This document shows, piece after piece, positions 43,150 through 52,196 of a DNA stretch of 64,000 nt. The DNA comes from JAABVD01 sp965204545 (GTDB lineage Bacteria > Verrucomicrobiota > Verrucomicrobiia > Opitutales > UBA2995). The notes beneath the pieces were generated by a model. It searched no databases. It was not told where the DNA came from and was given only the letters and a program-made list of their open reading frames with translations. The position numbers and the translations under genes were made by a program. Each line of letters starts with the position of its first letter. Position 1 is the stretch's first letter. The stretch spans positions 186,001 to 250,000 of the forward strand of contig CBDBFA010000003.1 in the NCBI GenBank assembly GCA_965204545.1. Direction: 5' to 3'.

Positions 43150-45786
43150 TTACTTGCGAATCACCACTAGCCAATCCTCCTCCTGGTCGGTTGGCGGGAG
43201 GCCAAGGGAAACGGTCTCCCCACCTTTTAAATACCTGACCGAACCCCTTTTCAGATTGCCGCCAAGGCGCGGGTTGAACCACCGCACATTGAAGGCGCCG
43301 GAGGCAGCGGAAAGGTCGAGAACGCTCGTCCCTCCTTCCGGAAGGTATACGAGGTATATTTCGCCTTCCCGGACGAAGCAATAGCGCGAGTTGTCGTTCT
43401 GCCCATTTCCAACCAGGGCATTATCGGTGCGCATGTACCAAAAGGGGATCCCTTCGTCTCGGAAAAACGCGAGGGCAATGCGACAGTAATCCCAGCTCCT
43501 GTCCCGGCTGCGGAAATCTTCGCACACCAGATCGTTCTCCGGCAGACCGTATCCGAAATAGTATTCCACCCCCGCTCCACCGGCCATGAGGTTTCCCCAC
43601 AGGGTGTATTTCCTTATGTCGTGCAGGTTGTACTTTTTATCGGGTTCGTCCTCATCGGCCCAACCGGAAAATCCCTGGTAGCCGGGATCTGGCGGGACCC
43701 CTTGGTTAGCCGGGTTTTGTTCGTCGTTGGCCACCACCCAGGGTTTGCCCGCTGCCCGGGAGGCTTCCACCCAACGCAAGGTCCGTTGATGAACCTTGTT
43801 CCAGGGATTTTGCAGGGAAGCGCCGGTCAGGACGGACTGAGGTCCCAGTAGGGCTTGGTAAACGCTTTCCTGGGCATTGGGATAAGTGTGAACGACGATG
43901 TGATGGTCATAAGGATCGGTGTTGAGGATGAATTCCGCCATGGCGTTTTGTTCCTCATAGGACTGGGAATTTTCCTCACTCAAGTTCCAGTTGAGGGCCA
44001 GGTTGTGGCCGTAACGGGCGATCAGTTCTCGCAAATAGAGTTTCCTCTCCGGTCCCAGTTGTCCACCATCCAGGGATTCGGGAACGTTGACTTTGTCTCG
44101 ATGCCGGTTGTCGTCAATCTCGGTTTCCTGCAACTTGAAATGAAGGTAGATACCCTTGGATTGGGCGTGTTCGAAGACGATGCCCCACTGGTCGAGCTTG
44201 GAGCAATCGTAGCGGAACTTGTCGTTTCGGCTGACGAAAGGCCAAACGTTGTCCCCATCGCCCCCCGCGTTGTAGGGGAGGAATGAGAAGGAATTCAATC
44301 CCTTGGAGGCCAAGTAGTTTAAAGCGCCAATCAGGCCTTTGCCTTTGCCATTTTTCCAGGAGGGATCGCCCGGGTTGTAGTCCTTGACATGGGGGTCCCA
44401 GGTTTTTAACGGCACATTGGGTTTCATCGCCATGGTACCGTCGAAATCGGCGTAAGCCAGGATGGTTTCAGGGGCATCGGGTCCAGCTTTGAGAAAAAAT
44501 TTCCCATTCCCTTTGTGCTGAAGATATCCCCCCCCGACGTATTGGAGACGGCCCTTGGCCCGGAAATCTCTACCCCTCTTGTCGCTTCTGCCGATACGGA
44601 TACTTCCCGATACTCCGTGGTAAGGCGCCAGAGCGTCCCCAACATCGGGTTCAACCGCGGCCCACTCTCCTTGTACGAAAGATACTCGGTAGCTCCATTC
44701 TCCTGGCCGGTCGGGAGCAAAATGTGCCCGCCAGGCCGTGCCGGATTCGGCCGAGGTATTGGCCGCATTTCCATCGGCGGCAAAATAACCGGGGACGGTA
44801 TAGACCGGGGCCCCCGACTGATGGGTGAAAGTGACGCTAAAACGGTAATCGGTAAATGGGTTGGGGTCGTGGTCGCCTTCGTTTGCGTAGGGTCCAGCCA
44901 GATCCAGGGTGATTTTGTGCCATTGCTTGAGTTCACCACCGATCTCGACCGATCCGTCCCCATCATCCCCGCGAGGCCGAACCAAAGCTTTTTCTCCCCG
45001 CAACCTTACACTCCCGATTTCTCCTTCCTTGTAGCCCTGGGGAATAGCGAAAGGCTGAGGTAGGTTGCCCTGCTTCAAACGCGCGGGAGGACCTTGATTT
45101 TCAGGTGTGTATTGGGGATTGGAGGTGAGCAGGATTCGGTCTAACTCTGTGCCATCTTCGCGCATGGACACGCTGATGATGTGTTGGCCCGGAGATGGAA
45201 TGTCGAGATAGAGCTGACCGGGCACACCGACGTGAACCTCTGTCGTCCGTTGCCTACTGTCCCATTGCCACTCTTCTTTCTTTGTAGTTTGCCAGCGTTG
45301 GCCACTTTCGGGCCACTGCCCATTGAGGCCAAAATGCATGCCATTATCTTCGGTGCCGGTAGAGTATACCCGCGCCCACACATGGTAGCGTCCGGGATTG
45401 TTAAAATATACCTGGTAGGAGAGGATGGCAAATTTTCCCGGCTCGTTGGAAAAATTTTCCCCCCTGATCAGTTCCTCATTATGGGTCCAACGGCTGTCGG
45501 GCAGTATCTCCAGGTATGCGCCGCCGCTCGCTCCCATGACGTGAGGACCATCGGGGTCGGGTTTCAGTCTGGCAACTCGAGAACCGGTGGATAAATGCCA
45601 TGCTCGAATGTCAGAGTTTTCCTGTTTAAAGAAATGCTCGGCTTCAAAAGCGACAAGGCCATCGATTTCTTCAAAAACGATGGCATCGCTGACGATGGGA
45701 TCGGCGGTGGAAGATTGAGCCGCGTCAATCGGAAGAACGAGGAGGAACAGCCAACTAAAGAAGCTGTTGGATATGGATTGAGTCAT
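43150..45786 (-). CDS. Secreted DUF5060 glycoside hydrolase with N-terminal beta-sandwich and C-terminal domain
   Basis: 878 aa with a signal peptide (SNSFFSWLFLLVLPIDAAQS). Order: an EAEHF-type beta-sandwich at about 45-225, seen as accessory domain in GH115-like proteins; DUF5060 at about 290-400 (DLAGPYANEGDHDPNPFTDY, then VPGYFAADGNAANTS); a TIM barrel at about 410-780 (LNYLASKGLNSFSFLPYN, then ALNWNLSEENSQSYEEQN); and a short beta-domain to the end (FNVRWFNPRLGGNLKRG). The NLSEEN segment is the likely acid/base site. DUF5060 enzymes act on plant and algal polysaccharides. It is the last gene of a minus-strand set running from 51570 down to here. CAZy family not fixed. Confidence 0.85.
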   Translation of the reverse strand: MTQSISNSFFSWLFLLVLPIDAAQSSTADPIVSDAIVFEEIDGLVAFEAEHFFKQENSDIRAWHLSTGSRVARLKPDPDGPHVMGASGGAYLEILPDSRWTHNEELIRGENFSNEPGKFAILSYQVYFNNPGRYHVWARVYSTGTEDNGMHFGLNGQWPESGQRWQTTKKEEWQWDSRQRTTEVHVGVPGQLYLDIPSPGQHIISVSMREDGTELDRILLTSNPQYTPENQGPPARLKQGNLPQPFAIPQGYKEGEIGSVRLRGEKALVRPRGDDGDGSVEIGGELKQWHKITLDLAGPYANEGDHDPNPFTDYRFSVTFTHQSGAPVYTVPGYFAADGNAANTSAESGTAWRAHFAPDRPGEWSYRVSFVQGEWAAVEPDVGDALAPYHGVSGSIRIGRSDKRGRDFRAKGRLQYVGGGYLQHKGNGKFFLKAGPDAPETILAYADFDGTMAMKPNVPLKTWDPHVKDYNPGDPSWKNGKGKGLIGALNYLASKGLNSFSFLPYNAGGDGDNVWPFVSRNDKFRYDCSKLDQWGIVFEHAQSKGIYLHFKLQETEIDDNRHRDKVNVPESLDGGQLGPERKLYLRELIARYGHNLALNWNLSEENSQSYEEQNAMAEFILNTDPYDHHIVVHTYPNAQESVYQALLGPQSVLTGASLQNPWNKVHQRTLRWVEASRAAGKPWVVANDEQNPANQGVPPDPGYQGFSGWADEDEPDKKYNLHDIRKYTLWGNLMAGGAGVEYYFGYGLPENDLVCEDFRSRDRSWDYCRIALAFFRDEGIPFWYMRTDNALVGNGQNDNSRYCFVREGEIYLVYLPEGGTSVLDLSAASGAFNVRWFNPRLGGNLKRGSVRYLKGGETVSLGLPPTDQEEDWLVVIRK

Positions 45787-45809
45787 ATTATTGGGAATAG
45801 GGGATTATC

Positions 45810-46260
45810 TTATCGTTTAGCTGGCTCCTTTGCCCCATCATAGAGCAATAGATCTTTTATTTCAAGAGGCGTTGAAGTCTTGTTTCCGCCTTCGTTGGCT
45901 CCTATGATCCACCAATAAATCATGCCCGCATCGGAGCAATCGAATTTGTTCTCCTGGAAGGAAACCACACCGTCCCCTTCAGCATAGTCAAGATTTTCCC
46001 AGATCCAGGCGATCCCAGGTTCGCTATGTCCCATGGCCCAATCCCATTGATCGACAATAGCTTGCAGACCCACGTTTTGGTCGCCGATTTGATGCTCGGT
46101 GATTCCGAATATGAGGATTTCCGCCCAAGTGAAGAAATTTCTGCTATTGTCATTGGCTGGATGGTGAGAAACCACGTGGATATACCGAAGTTTCGAGGCA
46201 TTGCCCGCCTGAAGGGCGAAGCCGATGAAGTCTGGTTCGCTCGCTTCAAAAATCCATAGC
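45810..46260 (-). pseudogene. C-terminal fragment of an unknown secreted protein (discoidin-like)
   Basis: About 150 codons that read as natural protein: FIGFALQAGNASKLRYIHVV, SHHPANDNSRNFFTWAEIL, IFGI, then ENKFDCSDAGMIYWW. The first block resembles an F5/8 type C (discoidin) strand pattern. The frame continues upstream to 46355, but those bases match the plus strand of another gene (46265-46358), so the true N-terminus is missing. It lies 23 bases upstream of the DUF5060 gene. Function unknown; probably a truncated carbohydrate-binding protein. Confidence 0.45.
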
Positions 46261-46264
46261 GGAA

Positions 46265-46358
46265 TCTCTCCCAACAGCACCCAACTGGCCGGAACTCCGT
46301 GTAGCGCGCGTAACCTAATTTCCAACGCCTGGGAGGTGGCGGATCTTTCCAGCATTTT
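46265..46358 (+). pseudogene. Deletion-chimera of the large secreted protein gene at 52197-55973
   Basis: 46265-46296 matches 52279-52310 (the early CTCCCAACAGC...CCCAACTGG stretch), and 46291-46358 matches 54046-54113 (TAACCTAATTTCC...GGATCTTTCCAGCATTTT). The two are joined at a shared GAACTC, so about 1.7 kb was lost between short homologies. It is the scar of a second copy of that gene. Confidence 0.8.
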
Positions 46359-46374
46359 CTATAAAATTTGCCGG

Positions 46375-47733
46375 TCAGTCGATCACCTTGGGGTGAGTCT
46401 CAATATGTATCACATGCAACTGCCGAGTACCATCTTTCGTCCAACCAGGGACTAATAGGGCGTCGCTTTCACGATTCCAACGAGGTGAAGGATCCGTCCT
46501 CAAATCCCCTTTGGTATAGGGGCCGCGGTCAAAGGGATCTGACCGAGCAAAAGTCCCATCCAAAAGATCCATCACCACGTAACTGATTGTTTGTCGATCT
46601 TCACTCGAGTACCCATTGACGAACCAGCGGCCATCAGGAGACAGAGCAATATCTCCCTCAGGAACAGGGAAAATAGCCGAGTTCCCCAAGGCGCGAGTTA
46701 AAATAATTTTCTGACTTAATACATCATAAACGACCTGGCGCCCTTCATGTGCGCCAATCATCAGCGATCCTTCAGCCCATTCCGGATGCCCGCCGATTGA
46801 GGTCGTGTGCAGTGTCAGTTCCGAGCCATTGGTTTTAATCGAACAAGGAGCGTTCAACCAAAGCGATCGCGTACCCACCCTGCCCCTTACAAAGAAGTAG
46901 ATCCGTTCATTGTCGCGGCTTATCAGGGTATGGTTAAGGTAAAGAGAAGCCTCGCTGAGATCTAGAGACACAGTACTCCGCTCAGATGGTTGCGCGGGTG
47001 TCCATCGCTTACCAATCAACTCCCAAGCTGGAGCTGATTGCAGCAGGCTTAACAGTTCCTTGAAGGACACAATCAATCGAACTTCTTCCGATTCAACATT
47101 GATGATGAATATGCCGTCGTTCTCAGGAGCGCGGACTCCATCAGTCTCATCCATAGCTCCGGCATAACCCGTCACAGGTCGCAATCGCGCTAATCGCCCA
47201 TAGTTGATGGCGGCAAAGAAACCACCTTTCGGAGCAACTCCCGAGTTTCCTATGGATCCTCCTTGATATCGATATTCCTTTACCCGGTCCCTCTGCTTTA
47301 TGTCATAAAGTACTGTAAACACGCGTCCATCCTTGGGATCTCGATCATTAAAGAAAAACTGGGATTCCGGCTGCAACGGATTCCAATAAAGCATAGATCC
47401 CTGTTGCAGGTTCCAACCGCGGGTTAGATCAAGGATTATGGTTTTGTTTTGGTTCTGCATATCCACTAAAACCACCTCGGCTGCATCTTCAGCCCCCGGA
47501 AGACGATTGTGAAAATCCGTCCTCAATGCCACTACATAACGACTGCTGGCATTCCAGGGAACGGTAAGTGACTGACCAATGTATCCAAAAAGATGATGAG
47601 AAGGCCCAGAGGTTAATCTTTGGACTTTTAAGGAAAAGGAAGCCGGATTATCCGAGCCATGCCCTTTCCCAAAACCCAGAATGCACCATCCGACAAGCAG
47701 GACTCTGATCATTCGTAGTAAATTACAGCGCAT
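46375..47733 (-). CDS. Secreted beta-propeller (PD40/TolB-like) protein
   Basis: 452 aa from ATG 47733 (ATG 47712 also possible); RMIRVLLVGWCILGFG is the signal peptide. HHLFGYIGQSLTVPWNASSR, RGWNLQQGSMLYWNPLQPES and IALSPDGRWFVNGYSS, then SPRWNRESDALLVPG, form repeated beta-propeller blades. It resembles oligogalacturonate-lyase-like propellers seen in PVC polysaccharide loci, but I see no proof of PL22 activity. Upstream is the TonB receptor at 48178. Function unassigned: lyase or sugar-binding scaffold. Confidence 0.65.
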   Translation of the reverse strand: MRCNLLRMIRVLLVGWCILGFGKGHGSDNPASFSLKVQRLTSGPSHHLFGYIGQSLTVPWNASSRYVVALRTDFHNRLPGAEDAAEVVLVDMQNQNKTIILDLTRGWNLQQGSMLYWNPLQPESQFFFNDRDPKDGRVFTVLYDIKQRDRVKEYRYQGGSIGNSGVAPKGGFFAAINYGRLARLRPVTGYAGAMDETDGVRAPENDGIFIINVESEEVRLIVSFKELLSLLQSAPAWELIGKRWTPAQPSERSTVSLDLSEASLYLNHTLISRDNERIYFFVRGRVGTRSLWLNAPCSIKTNGSELTLHTTSIGGHPEWAEGSLMIGAHEGRQVVYDVLSQKIILTRALGNSAIFPVPEGDIALSPDGRWFVNGYSSEDRQTISYVVMDLLDGTFARSDPFDRGPYTKGDLRTDPSPRWNRESDALLVPGWTKDGTRQLHVIHIETHPKVID

Positions 47734-48177
47734 GCGCCCACAGTCCAATCCCACTATTCAGGTTTTCTATAGTCAAATTCACAACCCGGTTGGGGCTCGA
47801 TTTTTTCAATCCGCATATCCAGGTGGCGCTTCGCCGACCCTGGGCTATTATCTTTAACCTCGTTGGGGTATTGGAAGATATCAGAGGTTTGTTTTTGGGC
47901 GCGGAAGGCAGGGTGGGAGATTCTGGGCAAGGGGACGCAACCGTGCGAATTACGGGGACAGGAATGTCCCCGCGCCTTTTTTGCGGCCAAATGATTAAGA
48001 AGAATTGGATATTTTCTGGTTGTGGAACGGTTGCCGCGCGATCGCGGGATAAACCCGCTCCTACATGGGGACACCCCATACCCCGTTTAGGGGGCAAGAT
48101 GCCCGCGCGCCGTGAGCACAGCATTTCTAAGGCGACCCTCCATCGTTGGCGCCGCAAGTGCTAGTCTTGAATACTAC
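47734..48177. repeat. Gene-free stretch with palindromic repeat units
   Basis: Contains a diverged copy of the composite unit (ACCCGGTTGGGG at about 47784, CCAGGTGGCGCTTCGCCGAC from 47818), GGGGACAGGAATGTCCCC hairpin (about 47952-47969), and a GCGGGATAAACCCGC hairpin unit (about 48044). Coding frames here are fragments of these repeats. It lies between the TonB receptor and the propeller gene on the same strand. Confidence 0.65.
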
Positions 48178-51100
48178 TTAAAATGAGAAAGTGTTCGAAA
48201 TCCACCAGAACTGTTCGTTGGGGATCCGGATCACCGCTACTTGGCCGTCGGGATTGATCTTGAAGGGAATATCGTCGTCATCCCCGATGGCGTTGCGCAG
48301 GTTTACCTGAATTCTCCAATTGATCGAGTCGCTCAACATGCGGTTATAGGAAAACCATACATCACCATTCAACTCACTCGGAGCAAAATAAGGTGTGTTC
48401 AAGTCCGGGAATACGGAGCCATCATCAGGAGAGACCAACTGTCCATATCCAACTGCGGCCTCGTCCTGCCAGCGAATAGCGCCGCCCACCGAAAAGCCTT
48501 TGAAAGAAGAAGCTTCGTCAAAGGTATAATTGGTAATAAGGTTGGCCCGCCATTTCCTCTGTTCGAGCGATTTGGTTCCATCTTTGGCCAACACGGAATT
48601 CAGGGGCGCCAGGACGCTTTCGGACCAGCGACGGCCGTAGGTGGTGATTTCTCCAATAACGGGAGAATCGCTCAGCAGCCAAAGTCCACTTGCGTCTATC
48701 CGCTCCTGCATCATGTCGGCCAAGCGCTTGTATCGGATTGCCGAATCGCTTTGTGTCGTTACCTGTTTGCCGATGTTCAGCATGAGACGCCAATTGGGAG
48801 ACAATTGCCCGACCAGATCCAATTCGAATCCCTCTGCCAGCAATCCCGCCGTGGCTATCTGTGACGGAATACCTTCCCTCTGTAATTCCAGAGTCCCATC
48901 AAAGTCTACGACCTGGAAATTTTCCTGCGCCTGGATTTCCGCCGGAACGAATCCCAGCAGAGTGCTATACAAGTCCTCATAGGAATTGATGCCAGGGATT
49001 ACATCCCCGGTCACCTGCGTCATAAAAGCCTTGGCCTCATCCCAGGACATGCCTTCATTTTGGGGTTGAATATACCCCCGATTAATCCAGGCAGCGACCA
49101 GTCCTACGGCTCGGGACACATCGAGACCGGCATCTGCGTCATTGAGGGTGGTTTCGAACCAATTGAACCGAGCAATGATTTTGTCGCTCAATTCCACGCT
49201 GAAACCATATTCCTCGGTCTTTCCAGTGGGAGGTTCGATCACATCTCCGAAAGCAGAACGCCGCAGACCGGCAGGATTGAAATTCTCCGATTGCCCGAAG
49301 TGCAGGCTCAGACCGGAGCTTCCCGGTATCCATTTATCGGGTATGTGGAGAACGACGCTAGAGGTAAAGGTATCCCCCTTTGACACGGCGCTGGGATCAT
49401 CCTGCAGCATGAAGTTCTCCTCCTTCAAAGCGCCCTCCGCATTCCTGCGATTGCGGTTGCCGGTCAGACTCTGTACCTGATCTTGAGTCAACCATTCGTA
49501 GGTAGTCGATTCATCGTTGCGCCATCCGAACAAGGTGACCAAATGATCGTCCAGGAATCGGCTTTGAGCGGTCAGGGCGCGGGAGTCGATTTCCCGTCCT
49601 ACGAGATCGCCGCCGTTCAGCATGGATTCCACTGCAAAGGTGGCAGACTTAAATACATTGTCCGTTCGGTCCTGATACCAGAGGGTGAATTCATCGCCCG
49701 CTTCCGGAGCGTCTATGTTCATTTGTTGAATTCGCACGTCTTGCGGTCCATTGGTGTTTCTAAGGTCGTCCGAGACGTAAACAAATCCCTGGACGCGGCG
49801 TCCCCAGCCCCCTTGCCGGCCCCCAAAGGCTTGGGTGCGCATATTCACCGTGTCGCTGACCCAAGTGCTGGACATTCTTCGATTCTCGATGGAAAATTCC
49901 TGGCTGCTCATGAATCCGGTAAAGGTATGATGGCCCAGCCATTGGCCGAGGTTTTCACTATGCCGGGTCAAGTCCAATTCCCAAAAGGCAGTGGCCCTGA
50001 CGGCTTCTCGGTCCACATCCCGGAGGTTGAAATCCCCCAAACGATCGAGACGAACCACAGCTCTACCCACATTGGGATTGGGGTCCCCGTTGCCATGAAA
50101 CTCCGAAATATCGATGGCGATGTCCTTATTGCCAAATACCGCGGCCACCTCACTGTTGACGATCAAGCGTGAATACCGGGACCACTCCTGGCGGTCGAAA
50201 GCAAGCTCGATACCCGCGCTCTGATCGTCGAAAAATAATTGTTCCAGTGTGGCGTTGTAGGCGTTGAAGTCCTGCTCAACCCGGTCCAAATTCCCGGAAA
50301 ACAGCTTATTGCGGTAATCGAATACGTTGCGGTCATTTATGGAAGGCGTAACGAATCCAGCCGAATACCTTTCCAATTCGGGGCTCCGGGTGAAGAAAAT
50401 ATCAAAATTTTCGTTGCTGGGCTGCAACCTCACCCGTCCCTGAAACCCATGGGCGTTGGGGAACTGGGCAGAAAACCCTGGGGTGGGACCTTGGTTCGCA
50501 TCTCCATAAACCAGGGCGGCCTGAATGAAGTTGGGAATATCTGCCACCGTCAGCATATCGGGTACCGATGTATCAACCAGGGTGTTGGCCGTAAATCTGG
50601 GAACAAAGTTCGGTGGCAACAAACGATCGAAAACGGCTACGCCGGTGTATCTTTCGTAATCGACCTTAACACCATCCCACCAAGTATGATAAATATTATT
50701 GGGTGGCAGAACATTGGGCGGATTCGAATTGATGGCGCCGTGTTCGAGGTGGCCCTTGAGGATGGTAGGGCCAATATAGGGGCTGTCGGCGTTTTCCAGT
50801 AAAACCGCCCGCAACGCGGCATATATCCTGTTGTCGCGTTTAAAAGCGGGATCTTGCTGATACAACGTATCGTCGTTCAAGGCGGCAATGCGCAGAGCAA
50901 CCCTGTCTTTCACCAGGACGCGATTGATGTCCAGTGACTCGCGGTGCGTTCGGTTTTTCCCCAGGCGAATTTGAATTTCCCCAAAATCATCTCCGAGATT
51001 GGCAGTGTTCAGGGTATTGTTGAGGATGCCGCCAGGGGTGCCTACACCGAAGAGGATGGCGTTGGGCCCACGGTTAATGGTCGCCCTCGATGAGTTGTAA

Positions 51101-51570
51101 CTGTCAAAAGGTATTTCCGTCAGGTAAAAATCCCGCGTCAGGGTTGCTACACCCAAGCCGCGGATCCGCTGGTTTCCCTGGGGATTGACTCGGGTATTAT
51201 CGGTGTCCGAACGCTGATTCCTGCGGTCAAAACCGGACCCCGCAAAATTACCGAAAACGCCTCCAACTTCCGTATTGAGTCCATAGGACAAGGCGGTGGC
51301 AGCGTCGGTAGCGCCGGTATCTTCAAAGAATTGCTCCGTCATTACGGAAATGGCGGACCCGACGTCGCGCAAAGGGGTTTTCAAACGGGAACCCGCCAGG
51401 GTGTTTGTGGCCTGATAACCCTCAATTTCATCGAATTCGACCGTGAAAGGGGACAATTCAAAAATTTCCTCTTCCTCTTCCTGTGCAACAAGCTGGCCTT
51501 GTTGACCAGCTATTCCGATGGTTAGTATGGCGGCGATTGTCGTTAACCAATTTTTGTTTTTGCGGTTCAT
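48178..51570 (-). CDS. TonB-dependent outer-membrane receptor
   Basis: 1130 aa. Signal peptide (WLTTIAAILTIGIAGQQG), then an acidic run EEEEEIFELSPFTV, the likely TonB-contact segment of verrucomicrobial receptors. The plug domain follows: NTLAGSRLKTPLRDVGSAIS, then RIRGLGVATLTRDFYLTEIP and NRGPNAILFGVGTPGG. The long C-terminal beta-barrel ends in the aromatic NEQFWWISNTFSF. No SusD partner is present, as expected outside Bacteroidota. It would import oligosaccharides released by the DUF5060 and other enzymes. A second receptor is at 58327. Ligand unknown. Confidence 0.95.
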   Translation of the reverse strand: MNRKNKNWLTTIAAILTIGIAGQQGQLVAQEEEEEIFELSPFTVEFDEIEGYQATNTLAGSRLKTPLRDVGSAISVMTEQFFEDTGATDAATALSYGLNTEVGGVFGNFAGSGFDRRNQRSDTDNTRVNPQGNQRIRGLGVATLTRDFYLTEIPFDSYNSSRATINRGPNAILFGVGTPGGILNNTLNTANLGDDFGEIQIRLGKNRTHRESLDINRVLVKDRVALRIAALNDDTLYQQDPAFKRDNRIYAALRAVLLENADSPYIGPTILKGHLEHGAINSNPPNVLPPNNIYHTWWDGVKVDYERYTGVAVFDRLLPPNFVPRFTANTLVDTSVPDMLTVADIPNFIQAALVYGDANQGPTPGFSAQFPNAHGFQGRVRLQPSNENFDIFFTRSPELERYSAGFVTPSINDRNVFDYRNKLFSGNLDRVEQDFNAYNATLEQLFFDDQSAGIELAFDRQEWSRYSRLIVNSEVAAVFGNKDIAIDISEFHGNGDPNPNVGRAVVRLDRLGDFNLRDVDREAVRATAFWELDLTRHSENLGQWLGHHTFTGFMSSQEFSIENRRMSSTWVSDTVNMRTQAFGGRQGGWGRRVQGFVYVSDDLRNTNGPQDVRIQQMNIDAPEAGDEFTLWYQDRTDNVFKSATFAVESMLNGGDLVGREIDSRALTAQSRFLDDHLVTLFGWRNDESTTYEWLTQDQVQSLTGNRNRRNAEGALKEENFMLQDDPSAVSKGDTFTSSVVLHIPDKWIPGSSGLSLHFGQSENFNPAGLRRSAFGDVIEPPTGKTEEYGFSVELSDKIIARFNWFETTLNDADAGLDVSRAVGLVAAWINRGYIQPQNEGMSWDEAKAFMTQVTGDVIPGINSYEDLYSTLLGFVPAEIQAQENFQVVDFDGTLELQREGIPSQIATAGLLAEGFELDLVGQLSPNWRLMLNIGKQVTTQSDSAIRYKRLADMMQERIDASGLWLLSDSPVIGEITTYGRRWSESVLAPLNSVLAKDGTKSLEQRKWRANLITNYTFDEASSFKGFSVGGAIRWQDEAAVGYGQLVSPDDGSVFPDLNTPYFAPSELNGDVWFSYNRMLSDSINWRIQVNLRNAIGDDDDIPFKINPDGQVAVIRIPNEQFWWISNTFSF

Positions 51571-51824
51571 TTTAGTCTATTGATTGAGGTTGGAGTATTT
51601 GTTAATGAAAATGCGTGGGTATCCCAATGGAAATTTTTAGAAAATCTGGTCTGGTAAAGTTTAGATGTCAAGGCTCCGAAAAGGCGAAAAAAGGAACCGG
51701 GCGCTCATGACCGAAGCCAAACAGGTGCAAAATGGTGGCTGTATTTCGAAAATCCGACAGACAATATCGACGCGGAGGTCTGGGATATCGATCTGACAAT
51801 CTCCCTTGATAAGGATAATTTTTT
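51571..51824. other. Intergenic sequence with a possible coding remnant
   Basis: Upstream of the minus-strand TonB receptor. At about 51730-51824 the + strand reads WWLYFENPTDNIDAEVWDID then LTISLDKDNFF, which looks like real protein but has no start and is cut by the MITE. Removing the MITE and one target copy leads to a stop after three codons; a one-base slip in the T run would join it to the DETPRPFSLVRGWES frame beyond the MITE. Confidence 0.35.
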
Positions 51825-52102
51825 GTAACTACTCAGGACCTCATTGAGGATTCGTATCCAGAGTCTACCTGCGCCGAGTTGGTTGCGATGACTTTTGAAT
51901 ACCCACGGTCGGCGGGTATTTTTTCGGAACGCTGTTCTTAAGTCCTCAAAAAATGGGAGTTCTTACCTATTGAATGATAAAGATTCAAAAGCGGCGCTGC
52001 GAAGACGCAGTCCCTCTACCAATAAATTCAAGCGTGGTAGGGCAAGAGCATCCCTGCTCTGCCGTTCGTCGTTGTCAGCCAAAAAACCATCTGAGTAGTT
52101 AC
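51825..52102 (+). mobile_element. 278-bp MITE (family A), copy 3
   Basis: Perfect 12-bp ends GTAACTACTCAG / CTGAGTAGTTAC and perfect 8-bp target duplication AATTTTTT (51817-51824 and 52103-52110). Body nearly identical to copy 1 in reverse orientation, so it moved recently. It separates the TonB receptor's upstream region from the large secreted protein gene. Confidence 0.95.
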
Positions 52103-52196
52103 AATTTTTTCAGATGAAACTCCTCGTCCGTTTTCACTGGTGAGGGGCTGGGAAAGCGCCAAGGATATCGAAGCCCTCAAACAGGCCACCGTTTCG

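Noticed and set aside
49483..50172. 229-codon + frame and 48241-48864 (207 codons)
   Set aside because: Antisense to the TonB receptor at 48178-51570, which has a complete plug, barrel and signal peptide.
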